In this document: positions 1 through 9,384 of the stretch, piece by piece
Layout of the letters: each line of letters opens with the position of its first letter
Numbering within the stretch: the stretch's first letter is position 1
Assembly: GCA_050187415.1 (NCBI GenBank)
Contig: JBFWXN010000001.1
Span: forward strand, 62,001-126,000
Origin: Ga0077555 sp050187415
GTDB lineage: Bacteria; Pseudomonadota; Alphaproteobacteria; Rhizobiales; Hyphomicrobiaceae
Length of the DNA stretch: 64,000 bases
Direction of reading: 5' to 3'
Made by a program: the position numbers and the translations under genes
The notes under the pieces: model-generated
The model's database searches: none
Seen by the model: only the letters and a program-made list of their open reading frames with translations
What the model was told of the DNA's origin: nothing

Positions 1-163
1 ACCCTAGGCCTCATACTGGCGCAACACGCCTCGGTTTCGGCCAATCCTCTTCCGTCGAGCTGAGCGCACGATAGGGCTGCTGCTCGCCACTGGACGGCGT
101 CCGCTTCCTTCGCAGTGCCGTCGCGGCGGGGCGGCTCGCGGGTGGTACAGCATCCCAACGTGT

Positions 164-187
164 CATCCTCGGGCTTGTCCCGAGGAT
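164..187. repeat. REP-like palindrome downstream of smc
   Basis: A perfect 9-bp inverted repeat, ATCCTCGGG / CCCGAGGAT, encloses a 5-nt loop CTTGT (165-173 and 179-187). Short palindromes with a CGGGCTTGTCCCG core are common intergenic repeats in Hyphomicrobiales genomes (recalled, not searched). It lies about 80 bp beyond the smc stop and could also act as a transcript end. The rest of 1-266 shows no gene I can support. Confidence 0.5.
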
Positions 188-266
188 CCATCGTGCCGCA
201 GGTTCGATGCTCTCGAGCAGCCACAGAACGCGCCGTCTCCCATTCCACGCACCGAATATCGACGCC

Positions 267-3200
267 TCAAATGGCTGCGCGCTCGTCGTCGGTCCCGTCG
301 TCCTCGATGATCCGCTCGGCGGTGGCGAGGTCTACGGAAACGAGCTGCGAAACGCCCTTCTCGGCCATGGTCACGCCGAACAGGCGGTTCATGCGCGCCA
401 TGGTCATCGGATGATGCGTGATGACCAGGAACCGCGTCGATGTCTCGGCCGCCATCTGCTCCATCAGCGTGCAGAAGCGATCCACGTTCGAGTCGTCCAG
501 CGGCGCGTCCACCTCGTCCAGCACGCAGATCGGCGACGGGTTGGTCAGAAACACCGCGAAGATCAGCGAGAGTGCGGTCAACGATTGTTCGCCGCCCGAC
601 AACAGCGAGAGCGTGGCCGGCTTCTTGCCGGGCGGCTTGGCGATGATCTCGAGGCCGCCCTGCAACGGGTCCTCCTCGCTCTCGATCATCTCGAGACGCG
701 CCTCGCCGCCGCCGAACAGCGTGCTGAATAGCCGGCGGAAGTGCCCATCGACGGTCTTGAAGGCATCGCCCAGCCGCTTCCTGGCCTCGCGGTTGAGCTG
801 GCCGATCGCGCCGCGCAGCTTGAGCACGGCCTGCTCGACATCGGCACGCTCGGCGTCGAGCCTGGCGTGCTCCTCGGAGAGCCGCGTCAGCTCGTCCTCC
901 GCCTTGAGGTTGACGCCGCCCAGCCGATCGCGCTCGGACTTGAGGCGCGTGAGCCGGCGTTCGGCGTCGGCCTGCGACGGCAGCTTGCTTGCGGGCGTCT
1001 CGCCGGCCAGCGCCAGACAATCCTCCGGCGCCACGTCCAGCGCCTCACGGATGCGGCGGCCCTCGACGGCGCGCCTTGCCCGCGCGGCATCGAGCTGCGC
1101 CTCGGCGCGCGCCCGCGTCTCACGGCCCTCGGCAACGAGGCCCTGCGCCGTTCGGAGCGCCTGTTGCGCGCGCTTCAGTGCGCCTTCGGCCGCCGCGTGG
1201 CGGTCCGCTGCCGCCTGGCGATTGCGCTCGGCCGCTGCGATCTCGTCGATCAGCCGCTGACGCCGCTCGTCGAGCATCGCCGGCAGGTCGTCGAGGCCTT
1301 CCAATTCGCCGGCAATCTCGCCGTGACGCGCCTGCAGCGCCGCTGCCTGCCGTCCGGTGTCGGCAACCCGCGCCACCCACCGCTCGCGCTCGCGTGCGAT
1401 CGCGGCGAGACGGTCGGCGCGCTGCCGCCGCTCGCGGACGAGCGCCTGCACCGCCTCGCGCCGTTCGGCATGCGTCGCCCGTGCGCGATGCGCGGCGTTC
1501 TCCGCGATCGCGACGCTCTCGTCGAGACCGTCGTCGGCTTCGAGAATGTCCAGTGCCGCCTCGGCTTCGAGAAGCTGCTCCTCGGCCTCCACCATGCCGT
1601 CGGTGAGCCGGCCGCGCGCCTCTTCGAGCGATTGACGGCGTTGCTCGGTTTCGCGCGCATGACGCTCGATCGCGCCGAGCGCATCGCGTGCCCGTGCAAG
1701 CTCGGTCTGCGTGTCCCGAGAGAGATGCCGCAAGCGGCGCGCTTCGCCCTCGGCGGCGGCTCGACGTTGTGCGGCGCGTTCTGCGTCCTGCGCCCGCTTG
1801 CCGGCGTCGCGCGCCAGCGCCGCCTCGCGCGACTTGAGATGACCCAGCCGGTTGCGCTCCGCCAGCCGCAGCGCGGCTGCCGACGGTGCATCGGCCGCGG
1901 CTACGAAGCCGTCCCATCGCCACAGATCGCCTTCGCGTGACACCAGCCGCTGACCGGGCTTCAAGTGCTCCTGCAGCCGCCGGCCGTCGGCCCGGGCAAC
2001 AACACCGATCTGGCTCAGCCGACGTGTCAGCTCTGCCGGGCCGTCGATATCGTCGAGCAGTGGCCTGGCACCGGCCGGCAGCGGCGGATCGCCGTCGCTA
2101 CCGGCGATCAGGCGCCAGTGCTGAGCCGACGCGTCCTCGACGGCGGCATCGAGGTCGTCGCCGAGCGCGGCCGCGAGCGCCGCCTCCAGGCCCGCGGTGA
2201 CGGTCATCCGGTCGATCACCGGCGGATAGCCCTGACCGGCCGGCGGCATCAGAAGCTTTTCGATGGTCGCGATCTCGATCGCCATCCGGCTTGCGTCGAG
2301 CTGCGCGGCCGAGCTTGCCTCGCGCAGCGCCGCTGCCGTTTCCGAGAGCGCTTCGAGTTGCTCTTCGGCTGCAATCGATTGTGCCTCGATCGTCTCCGCC
2401 TCGCCCGAAAGGCGATCGACGACCTCGGCGGCGGCCCGGTGCCGGGCTGCATCGGGCGCCCGGGCGGCGGCCTCGGCAAGCTGGCTTTCGAGGCCGGCAA
2501 GATCGCGCCTCGCCCTCTCGACCACCGAGACGCGCTCGGCCCGGACACGCTCCAGGCTTTGCCGGCGCGCTTTGGCCTCGAATGCGCGGCGCGTCATTTC
2601 GGACAGCGCTGATTCGGCCGTCCGCAAATCGACCTCGGCCGATGTCAGCGCGGTTTCGGCCTCCGATTCGCGGGGGCCGTCGTCGTCGTTGCGGGCGGCG
2701 AGCTCCGCGGCCTCGCCGTCGAGGACCCGCATCGTTTCGGCGGCCTCGGCGGCAAGTCCGCTCTCCCGCGCCAGATCACGTTGCAGTTGCCCGAGACGCG
2801 CCTCGAGCTCGTCGCGGCGGCGTTGCAGGCGCTCGGCTTCCTTCTCGAACGTCTCGCGCTCGATGCGAAGGCGCGCGATGATCGCGCCTTTCTCGGCCTC
2901 GGCCTCGCGCAGCGGCGGCAGGGCCTCGGCCGTCTCGGCTTCTTCGGCGAGCGCCTGGGCCTCGACCGCCGTCGTCTCGGCGAGTGCGATCAGGGCATCG
3001 CGCAGCGCGCTCTCGCCGGTTTCGACCGTGGCCTGGGCCGCAGTCCAGGCGAGGTGCGCCGCCAGCGCCTCGGTGCATCGGATTTCGCCCGAAAGCTCGC
3101 GATATCGGCGGGCCTGCCGGGCCTGCCGCTTCAAGCCGTCGATCTGGGCGGTGAGCCCTCCCAACACATCGCCGATGCGGGCGAGGTTGTCCTCCGCCGA

Positions 3201-3755
3201 CCTCAATCGCAGCTCCGCCTCGTGGCGGCGCGTATGCAACCCGGCTACGCCTGCGGCATCCTCCAGGATGCGCCGCCGCTGCTCGGGCTTGGCGTTGACG
3301 ATCTCGCCGATTTGCCCCTGGCGCACGAGCGCGGGCGATCGCGCTCCGGTCGCCGCATCCTCGAACAAAACCTTCACGTCGCGCGCGCGGACGTCGCGAC
3401 CGTTGATCCGATAGGCCGAGCCCATGTCGCGCTCGATGCGGCGCGTCAGCTCCAGTTCGTCGTTGTCGTTGAAGCCAGGCGGGGCCTTGCGCGCCGAATT
3501 GTCGACGAACATCGTCACCTCGGCCCAGTTCCGCGCAGGGCGCGTCGTGGTGCCGCCGAAGATCACGTCCTCCATCGCCGCGGCCCGCATGGCCTTGTAC
3601 GATGTCTCGCCCATCGCCCAGCGGAGCGCTTCCAGCAGGTTCGACTTGCCACAGCCGTTCGGACCCACGACGCCGGTCAGGCCCGGCTCGATCCAGAGCT
3701 CGGTGGGCTCGACGAACGACTTGAAGCCCATCAGCCTCAGCCGCGTGATCTGCAT
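267..3755 (-). CDS. smc: Chromosome segregation ATPase SMC
   Basis: SMC is the core ATPase of the bacterial condensin. With ScpA/ScpB it loads on DNA near the origin and organises the chromosome arms. The 1162-aa length is normal for the family. Walker A (GPNGCGKSN) lies at about 31-39. Long coiled coils flank a hinge at roughly 500-640, and the C-terminal head carries the ABC signature (LSGGEQ) and Walker B (VLDEVDAPLDD). It is last in a minus-strand block with two DsbA-like genes and a DUF721 gene, a neighbourhood typical of alphaproteobacteria. The 62-bp gap to the upstream DsbA-like gene suggests co-transcription. Confidence 0.97.
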   Translation of the reverse strand: MQITRLRLMGFKSFVEPTELWIEPGLTGVVGPNGCGKSNLLEALRWAMGETSYKAMRAAAMEDVIFGGTTTRPARNWAEVTMFVDNSARKAPPGFNDNDELELTRRIERDMGSAYRINGRDVRARDVKVLFEDAATGARSPALVRQGQIGEIVNAKPEQRRRILEDAAGVAGLHTRRHEAELRLRSAEDNLARIGDVLGGLTAQIDGLKRQARQARRYRELSGEIRCTEALAAHLAWTAAQATVETGESALRDALIALAETTAVEAQALAEEAETAEALPPLREAEAEKGAIIARLRIERETFEKEAERLQRRRDELEARLGQLQRDLARESGLAAEAAETMRVLDGEAAELAARNDDDGPRESEAETALTSAEVDLRTAESALSEMTRRAFEAKARRQSLERVRAERVSVVERARRDLAGLESQLAEAAARAPDAARHRAAAEVVDRLSGEAETIEAQSIAAEEQLEALSETAAALREASSAAQLDASRMAIEIATIEKLLMPPAGQGYPPVIDRMTVTAGLEAALAAALGDDLDAAVEDASAQHWRLIAGSDGDPPLPAGARPLLDDIDGPAELTRRLSQIGVVARADGRRLQEHLKPGQRLVSREGDLWRWDGFVAAADAPSAAALRLAERNRLGHLKSREAALARDAGKRAQDAERAAQRRAAAEGEARRLRHLSRDTQTELARARDALGAIERHARETEQRRQSLEEARGRLTDGMVEAEEQLLEAEAALDILEADDGLDESVAIAENAAHRARATHAERREAVQALVRERRQRADRLAAIARERERWVARVADTGRQAAALQARHGEIAGELEGLDDLPAMLDERRQRLIDEIAAAERNRQAAADRHAAAEGALKRAQQALRTAQGLVAEGRETRARAEAQLDAARARRAVEGRRIREALDVAPEDCLALAGETPASKLPSQADAERRLTRLKSERDRLGGVNLKAEDELTRLSEEHARLDAERADVEQAVLKLRGAIGQLNREARKRLGDAFKTVDGHFRRLFSTLFGGGEARLEMIESEEDPLQGGLEIIAKPPGKKPATLSLLSGGEQSLTALSLIFAVFLTNPSPICVLDEVDAPLDDSNVDRFCTLMEQMAAETSTRFLVITHHPMTMARMNRLFGVTMAEKGVSQLVSVDLATAERIIEDDGTDDERAAI

Positions 3756-3817
3756 GCCTCAGCAACCTCGTCGCTAGCGAAGCCGGAGCTCCCGTGCGAT
3801 TGACGAGCCTGCCCGGT

Positions 3818-4687
3818 TCAGCCGGCCCTGTCGGCGCCTCCGCGCCCCGCCAGCATCGGATCGAGAATGCCGCGGATCTCGTTCATCGTCAGCACGGACT
3901 TGTACAAACGGTTGCCGATGAAGAAATTCGGGGTGCCGATCACGCCGAGATCGCGCCCGCGCTCCTTGACCCATTTCAACCCGTCGATCATGGGCTGATT
4001 CTTGATGCACGCGTCATACTGCGCCCGCGTTACCCCCACTTGCGAGGCGACCTTCATGATCGCTTCCGGACGGACCTCCTGAGAAACCCAGGCGGATTGC
4101 TGCTCCAGGAACTTCCGATAGAGCGCCAGGTACTTGTCCATCGGCGCGCAACGCAGCGCGATGGTCGCATTGCCGCTCGTCTTGCCGATCGGAAACTCGC
4201 GGATGACCAGCCGCACCTTGCCCGTATCGATATACTCGCGGCGGAGCACGGGAAACGTCTCTGCCATGAACCGGCGGCAGTGCGGACAGGTGAGCGACAT
4301 GTACTTGACCATCACCACCGGCGCATCGGCGCGACCAAGCGAGAACTCCGGCAGAGGGCCCTGCTTCATGACGTCGGCGAACGTCGGATTGGCGATAACC
4401 TCGCGGCGGGGGGTGAGTGACGTGCCCTCGGGCGCGAATGGATTGAAGGGCGCTTTTTGCGCCGTCGCGGTTCCGTAAGGAGAGCTGTCGGCCGCATCGG
4501 GCGTTGCGTCGGCCGACGTGCTGGTGGCGCCCGGCGAACCAAGCAAAACAGCGCCGTCACCGCCGGCACAGCCACCTGCGCCCAATGCCAGCGTCAGGCC
4601 GAGAAGCGCGAGCGCCCCCCGGCGCCGGGCCGACCTATGTCCGGCCGTCCCGTCGAGGCGGCCCGCCGGTCCTGTTTGCGCTGCCAT
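3818..4687 (-). CDS. DsbA-family thioredoxin-like protein, possible lipoprotein
   Basis: A periplasmic thiol-disulfide oxidoreductase of the DsbA/DSBA-like thioredoxin family, 289 aa from this start. A basic N-terminus and hydrophobic stretch end in a weak lipobox-like AGGC near residue 40. A low-complexity linker follows, then the thioredoxin fold with active site CPHC at about 134-137. The ATG at 4687 is chosen because GGAGGAG sits 9 nt upstream; an ATG at 4705 with GGGAG upstream is nearly as good. The open frame reaches further upstream into the neighbouring gene, but those residues look like read-through. It shares the phrase YIDTGKVRL with its upstream neighbour, so the two are probably tandem duplicates. 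The physiological substrate is unknown. Confidence 0.85.
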   Translation of the reverse strand: MAAQTGPAGRLDGTAGHRSARRRGALALLGLTLALGAGGCAGGDGAVLLGSPGATSTSADATPDAADSSPYGTATAQKAPFNPFAPEGTSLTPRREVIANPTFADVMKQGPLPEFSLGRADAPVVMVKYMSLTCPHCRRFMAETFPVLRREYIDTGKVRLVIREFPIGKTSGNATIALRCAPMDKYLALYRKFLEQQSAWVSQEVRPEAIMKVASQVGVTRAQYDACIKNQPMIDGLKWVKERGRDLGVIGTPNFFIGNRLYKSVLTMNEIRGILDPMLAGRGGADRAG

Positions 4688-4757
4688 GGCTCGCGGCTCC
4701 TCCATCCCGGCTCCCTCGCGGGAGCATCCCCCTCCGGTTTCGGGGCCGGCGCGGCCG

Positions 4758-5399
4758 CTACGATTTGAGCAGCGGCTCCAGCGCCTTGTCGAAGTACTCG
4801 ATCTCGTCCGATCGATCGAGCTTCTTGCCGTTGATGAAGAACGACGGCGTGGCGCGTACGCCGAGCACTTTGTTCGCATGGTCGCGCGTCGACGTGATGC
4901 CGTCCAGAAGCTTCTGGTCGGTCAGGCACTTGTCGAAGCTCTCCTTGGTGAAACCGTGCGCCTCCGCGATCTTGAAGAGTGCGGGTACGGGATTGCCTTG
5001 CACGAAGGCCCATTCGTCCTGCTTGGCGAAGAAGGTCGCCATCAGCTCGTGCTGCTTGTCGGCCGGCGAGCAGCGTATGATCATCGACGCGGCAGCGGCG
5101 AGGTTGTCGAGAGGAAAATCGCGCGAGATGAGCCGCACCTTGCCGGTGTCGATGTATTTCTCTTTGAGCTTGGGTAACACGACGTTGGCGAAGTGCGCGC
5201 AGTGGCTGCACGTCATCGAGGCGTACTCGACGATCGTGACCGGTGCATCGGCTTTGCCGAGCACGATGTCGGTCAGCGGGCCCGGCTTCATCAGCTCGGC
5301 CGTCAGGTCGCCGCTCGCCGGCTTGTCTTGCGCCAAAGCCAGGCCCGGGGCGAGCAGGAGTGCGGCCGCCGCGATCACGATCGGCCGCCGGGTCACCAT
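4758..5399 (-). CDS. DsbA-family thiol-disulfide oxidoreductase
   Basis: An exported DsbA-like protein of 213 aa. A clear signal peptide (MVTRRPIVIAAAALLLAPG, then ALA before Gln) is followed by a thioredoxin fold with active site CSHC at about 64-67. The frame extends upstream to an ATG at 5480, adding 27 residues that would bury the signal peptide. Neither start has a strong Shine-Dalgarno, so 5399 rests on the signal peptide. It sits between the DUF721 gene and a second DsbA paralogue upstream of smc. Related alphaproteobacterial proteins of this family act as oxidases or isomerases; no DsbB-like partner is in the window. Confidence 0.85.
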   Translation of the reverse strand: MVTRRPIVIAAAALLLAPGLALAQDKPASGDLTAELMKPGPLTDIVLGKADAPVTIVEYASMTCSHCAHFANVVLPKLKEKYIDTGKVRLISRDFPLDNLAAAASMIIRCSPADKQHELMATFFAKQDEWAFVQGNPVPALFKIAEAHGFTKESFDKCLTDQKLLDGITSTRDHANKVLGVRATPSFFINGKKLDRSDEIEYFDKALEPLLKS

Positions 5400-5576
5400 C
5401 GTCTTCACGAGGCGCTCGTTGAGGTCGGTCACGTCGAATTCCTCCGCTTCGGATCGCTGATAGGACGGCTGAGGCATCATGCACGTCAGGTTGACGCCGT
5501 CCCTTTAGGGCGGTTCCCAGCTCAACACCTAATGAATTTGCCGTTAGAGTGGCAATGCGTCAGGAGCGCATCGAGG

Positions 5577-6131
5577 TCAAGCGCGACCGTGCCGCCGCGC
5601 TGTCCTTGCGCCGAGGCCCTCTGCCATGCGCTCGAGCGCTGCCCTAAGGCCCGGGGCCGAAATTTGTGCGAGTTCTTCCCGCGGCTTCGACGCTTGCATG
5701 GCTGCTACCGGGGTGGCCGGCGGTACGGCGACGGCCTGCGGCGGTTTGATCTGCGACACCTGTACGATGCGCAGCTCGGTGATCGCGCGATATCCGAAAT
5801 AATTGTTGATACGCTCGACGAGCTGGGCCGACTTGTACTGAACGTCGAGTGCCCGGCCCGCTGCCACAGCGAGCACCAGCGTCGCTCCCGGCCGGCCGCG
5901 CTCGTCGTCGGAGACCTCGTCGCCCGTCCAGGTGACCCGCTTCGGCCATTTCAGGCGTTCCGGCATTGTGTACTTGGCGATGTCGGCGCCGACGATCGTG
6001 TCCCAGTCGGTGACGATGGCGGCGGCAGAAAAGCCGTACCGCTCGAATGCAGGTCGCGTGAGACGCGGCACGAAGCTGCCGACGGTCTTGGCGGCGACCG
6101 GGCGGGGAGCGGCGCTGTGGATGGGCATTCG
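5577..6131 (-). CDS. DUF721 / DciA-like protein
   Basis: DUF721 (DciA) proteins load the replicative helicase DnaB in bacteria lacking DnaC/DnaI. The 184-aa product has the conserved N-terminal phrase VGSFVPRLTRPAFERYGF, then a WDTIVGADIA segment and a KH-like fold (LVERINNYFGYRAITELRI). The ATG at 6131 is preferred because AGGA lies 8 nt upstream and homologues begin just before this motif. The frame stays open to an ATG at 6314. The C-terminal part is low in complexity. It heads the minus-strand block towards smc and is divergent from mutY across a CtrA-type box. Function as a helicase loader is inferred from the family. Confidence 0.75.
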   Translation of the reverse strand, partial: RMPIHSAAPRPVAAKTVGSFVPRLTRPAFERYGFSAAAIVTDWDTIVGADIAKYTMPERLKWPKRVTWTGDEVSDDERGRPGATLVLAVAAGRALDVQYKSAQLVERINNYFGYRAITELRIVQVSQIKPPQAVAVPPATPVAAMQASKPREELAQISAPGLRAALERMAEGLGARTARRHGRA

Positions 6132-6329
6132 GCGGTCCTGTAGCCGTGCCGCATAGGCGGCCAGTGGCAGGCGCGCATCGGTCCGGCCGGCGCGCCGCGC
6201 CGAGCCCGGACTCGCCGCGCCGGAAAGCGTGGCCGAACCATTGGTGTCGGAGCGATCGCGTGCTGGCGCCTTCAGCTGCATGGCGTCTTCGTCCCCCGTC
6301 GATGCGGTTCCCATCGCACCGCCATATCC

Positions 6330-6344
6330 TTAAGATTGAGTTAA
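6330..6344. promoter_or_regulatory. CtrA-type box TTAA-N7-TTAA
   Basis: The sequence TTAA-GATTGAG-TTAA is a perfect match to the full CtrA recognition site known from Caulobacter and other alphaproteobacteria. It is 33 bp upstream of the mutY ATG and about 200 bp upstream of the DUF721 start, between the divergent genes. A GANTC site (GATTC, 6347-6351), the target of the cell-cycle methylase CcrM, is 3 bp away. Binding has not been shown. Confidence 0.6.
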
Positions 6345-6376
6345 ACGATTCGCCGGATCGATGCGCGGGGCCCGCC

Positions 6377-7537
6377 ATGAGCACTGTGGCACTTGAGCAA
6401 CCATTGCGTCCGGAGGTTTTCTCCGCGGGAGAGCAAAGTCAGGTGCCAGGTCCGACGTCGGGCAATCGGGCGGCGGTGTCCGACGCCACTTCGCTGCTCG
6501 ACTGGTACGATCGTGAGCGCCGCGATCTGCCTTGGCGCTACGGCCTCGGCGAGTTGCCCGATCCATACCGGGTATGGCTTTCCGAGATCATGCTGCAGCA
6601 GACCACCGTCAAGGCGGTCGTGCCCTTCTTCCTCGAATTCGTTCGCCGATGGCCGAGCGTCACGCGTCTTGCCAAAGCCAAGCTCGACGATGTGCTCGCG
6701 GCTTGGGCGGGCCTCGGATATTACTCGCGGGCCCGCAATCTCCATGCCTGTGCCAGGGCCGTGGTCGAGCGCCACGGCGGTGAATTCCCCGCGACCGAGG
6801 CTGAGCTGCGCGAGTTGCCGGGTATCGGTCCCTATACGGCGGCGGCCGTTGCCGCGATCGCCTTCGGCCAGCGCACCACTCCGGTGGACGGCAATATCGA
6901 ACGGGTCGTGTCGCGCCTGTTCGCCATCGCCGAGCCCTTGCCGCAATCGAAGCCTCGTCTACGCGAGCTTGCGGCCACGCTGACACCGGAAACCCGTGCT
7001 GGTGACCATGCTCAGGCGCTCATGGATCTGGGCGCACGCATCTGCACTCCAAAGCGACCGTCTTGCCTGATGTGCCCGCTCGCGCCGGGATGCGAGGCGC
7101 GGGCCCTCGGTATCGAGGCGACACTTCCCGCTCGCCGGCAAAAGGCCGAGCGGCCGGTGCGTTACGGCACGGCTTTCGTCGTCCTGCGCGAGGACGGTCA
7201 TGTCTTGCTCCGCCGTCGTCCGGATGCGGGCCTCCTCGGTGGGATGATGGAGGTGCCGTCGACCGACTGGGGCGACAAACAGGTGGCCTCGAAGTCGGCG
7301 TTGCGCTCGGCGCCGGTCCGCGCCGAATGGTGGCCGGTGATCGGCACCGTGAGCCACACCTTCACGCACTTCCGCCTCGAGCTGACCGTCTACCGCGCAG
7401 TCGTGCCGCCCGACACGCCGCTCGATCTGTGGGCCGATCCCGATCGATGTCGCTGGGTGCCGCGCCGTGCACTCGACAAAGCGGCCCTGCCGAGTGTCAT
7501 GCGCAAGGTGTTGGCCCACGCCATGGGAGACGGTTGA
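6377..7537 (+). CDS. mutY: A/G-specific adenine DNA glycosylase MutY
   Basis: MutY removes adenine mispaired with 8-oxoguanine in base-excision repair. In the 386-aa product the IMLQQT motif with its catalytic Glu is near residue 70. The helix-hairpin-helix LPGIGPYTAAA is at about 147-157 and the catalytic Asp (VDGNIERV) at about 171. Four cysteines at about 223, 230, 233 and 239 form the C-X6-C-X2-C-X5-C cluster loop for the 4Fe-4S centre. A C-terminal NUDIX-like domain recognises 8-oxoG. The ATG at 6377 is chosen because the upstream part of the frame overlaps the divergent gene and is not MutY-like. Confidence 0.96.
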   Translation: MSTVALEQPLRPEVFSAGEQSQVPGPTSGNRAAVSDATSLLDWYDRERRDLPWRYGLGELPDPYRVWLSEIMLQQTTVKAVVPFFLEFVRRWPSVTRLAKAKLDDVLAAWAGLGYYSRARNLHACARAVVERHGGEFPATEAELRELPGIGPYTAAAVAAIAFGQRTTPVDGNIERVVSRLFAIAEPLPQSKPRLRELAATLTPETRAGDHAQALMDLGARICTPKRPSCLMCPLAPGCEARALGIEATLPARRQKAERPVRYGTAFVVLREDGHVLLRRRPDAGLLGGMMEVPSTDWGDKQVASKSALRSAPVRAEWWPVIGTVSHTFTHFRLELTVYRAVVPPDTPLDLWADPDRCRWVPRRALDKAALPSVMRKVLAHAMGDG

Positions 7538-7570
7538 GCGCCGCCGTCGATTGGCCATGCGGCGCGTTTG
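7538..7570. terminator. Hairpin between convergent mutY and acyl-CoA dehydrogenase
   Basis: The inverted repeat GCGCCGC (7538-7544) / GCGGCGC (7559-7565) starts right after the mutY stop and is followed by GTTTGCTT. It fills the 50-bp gap between two convergent genes, a natural place for a terminator. The T tract is weak. Confidence 0.4.
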
Positions 7571-7587
7571 CTTCGGCCTCGGGACGC

Positions 7588-9384
7588 TCAGCCGGCAAGC
7601 GCATCCGGCTCGAGCATCAGCGTGGCGTCTGCGCCGGTCACGATCGTGTCCTTCAGGGCAGCAGCCACCACCGCGTGATTCTCCGCGAAGTAACGCGCCA
7701 GCGCGATGCGGGGATTGACCCCGCCCCCGGGCCCCGCCGTCGTGCCGTCGCGCACGATGGCCAGAGCGCCGCGAGCCAGGTAGACGCCGCCGGCTGCGAG
7801 CCCGAACAAGCGCAGGTAGGGCTGGGCGCCGGCCAGTGCCGCCTCGGGGTTTTGCTGAAGCGCCCCTCCCATCCAGCGCGACGCCTCGGCCAGGGCGCCG
7901 ACCGCCTGCATCAATCGCTCGCCCATGAGGCCGAATTCCGGCCGGTTCGACGCCCGAACCTCCTCGGCCGTCGTCGACAGCTCGGCGATATAGCTCTCGA
8001 CGGCCTTGCCTCCTTCGAGCGGCAATTTGCGCATCAGCAGGTCGATCGCCTGGATGCCGTTGGTGCCCTCGTAGATGGGCAGGATGCGTGCATCGCGATA
8101 GTGCTGCGCGGCACCCGTCTCCTCGATGAAGCCCATGCCGCCGTGCACCTGCACGCCGATCGAGGCGACCTCGACCCCGATATCCGTCGAGAAGGCCTTG
8201 GCGACGGGCGTCAGCAGCGCTGCGCGATCGAGCGCGGCCCGTCGCGATCCCTCGTCCTTTTCCGCATGCGCTTTGTCGAGCTCGGCGGCCGTCACCAGGC
8301 AAATGGCGCGGGCCGCCTGTGTCATGGCTTTCATGGTCATCAGGTTGCGGCGGATGTCGGCGTGCTCGATGATCGGGCTCATCTCGCCCCCGCGCCCTCG
8401 GGCGGAGCGGCCCTGCTTGCGCTCCTGTGCGTATGCGATGGCCCGCTGCGTCGCGCGCTCCGCGATTGCCACGCCCTGCACGCCGACCGCGAGCCGTGCT
8501 GCATTCATCATCACGAACATGACGTTGAGGCCGCGATTTTCCTCGCCGACGAGATAGCCCACCGCGCCATCGCCGTTCTCGCCGTATTTCATCACGCAGG
8601 TGGGCGACGCGTGGATGCCGAGCTTGTGTTCGAGGCCCGCGCAGATGACGTCGTTCCGCTCCCCCAGGTTGCCGTCCGCATCGACCAGAACCTTCGGCAC
8701 GACGAACAGCGATATGCCGCGGGTTCCCGGCGGCGCGTCGGGCAGGCGGGCGAGCACGAGATGGATGATGTTCTCGGTCAGCTCGTGATCGCCGTAGGTG
8801 ATGAAGATCTTCGTTCCCGTTATGCGATACGTCCCGTCCGGCTGGCGTACCGCCTTGGTTCTGAGATGCCCAAGGTCCGAGCCTGCGTGCGGCTCGGTGA
8901 GATTCATGGTGCCTGTCCAGCGGCCGGACGCCATGTTCGGGAGATAGGTTCTCTTCAACTCGTCGCTGCCGTGCGCGGCGATGGCATCGATGGCGCCCTG
9001 CGTCAGCAGCGGGCATAGCCCGAAGCCCATGTTGGCCGAGTTCCAGATCTCACTCGTCGCCATGGAGACGATTTCGGGCAGGTCCTGGCCGCCGAGGCTC
9101 TCGTCGGCGGCGAGCGACGCCCAACCCCCGTCCGAGAAGGCCTTGTAGGCTTCTTTCCAGCCGGCCGGCGTCTCGACCACGCCGTCGACGAGGCGCGCGC
9201 CCGCGCGGTCGCCGGACGCGTTCAGCGGATCGAGCACGTCGCTCGCGAACTTGCCCGCCTCGTCTACCACCGCGCGTATCGTATCCTGGTCGACCGTGAC
9301 GGTGCCCCTCTCGAGCATCTCGTCGAGGCCCGCTGCGGTCTTGAGCGCGAACATGATGTCGTCTACTGGAGCGCGATAGGTCAT
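7588..9384 (-). CDS. Acyl-CoA dehydrogenase
   Basis: An FAD-dependent acyl-CoA dehydrogenase of 598 aa. This is the long subfamily with an extra N-terminal helix and a C-terminal extension, rather than the 380-aa form. Visible hallmarks are MNLTEPHAGSDLGHLRTKA in the FAD/substrate loop, GTKIFITYGDH in the beta domain, GVQVHGGMGF for FAD contact, and YRDARILPIYEGTNGIQ, the usual end of the catalytic domain. It catalyses alpha,beta-dehydrogenation of an acyl-CoA with transfer to ETF; chain length cannot be judged. The start at 9384 (MTYRAPVDD) matches family N-termini; the frame opens at 9450. It is divergent from the Sua5 gene with a 97-bp gap. Confidence 0.92.
   Translation of the reverse strand: MTYRAPVDDIMFALKTAAGLDEMLERGTVTVDQDTIRAVVDEAGKFASDVLDPLNASGDRAGARLVDGVVETPAGWKEAYKAFSDGGWASLAADESLGGQDLPEIVSMATSEIWNSANMGFGLCPLLTQGAIDAIAAHGSDELKRTYLPNMASGRWTGTMNLTEPHAGSDLGHLRTKAVRQPDGTYRITGTKIFITYGDHELTENIIHLVLARLPDAPPGTRGISLFVVPKVLVDADGNLGERNDVICAGLEHKLGIHASPTCVMKYGENGDGAVGYLVGEENRGLNVMFVMMNAARLAVGVQGVAIAERATQRAIAYAQERKQGRSARGRGGEMSPIIEHADIRRNLMTMKAMTQAARAICLVTAAELDKAHAEKDEGSRRAALDRAALLTPVAKAFSTDIGVEVASIGVQVHGGMGFIEETGAAQHYRDARILPIYEGTNGIQAIDLLMRKLPLEGGKAVESYIAELSTTAEEVRASNRPEFGLMGERLMQAVGALAEASRWMGGALQQNPEAALAGAQPYLRLFGLAAGGVYLARGALAIVRDGTTAGPGGGVNPRIALARYFAENHAVVAAALKDTIVTGADATLMLEPDALAG

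Noticed and set aside
741..1940. Long plus-strand open frame opposite smc
   Set aside because: Shadow of the SMC coiled-coil codon pattern; no recognisable protein.
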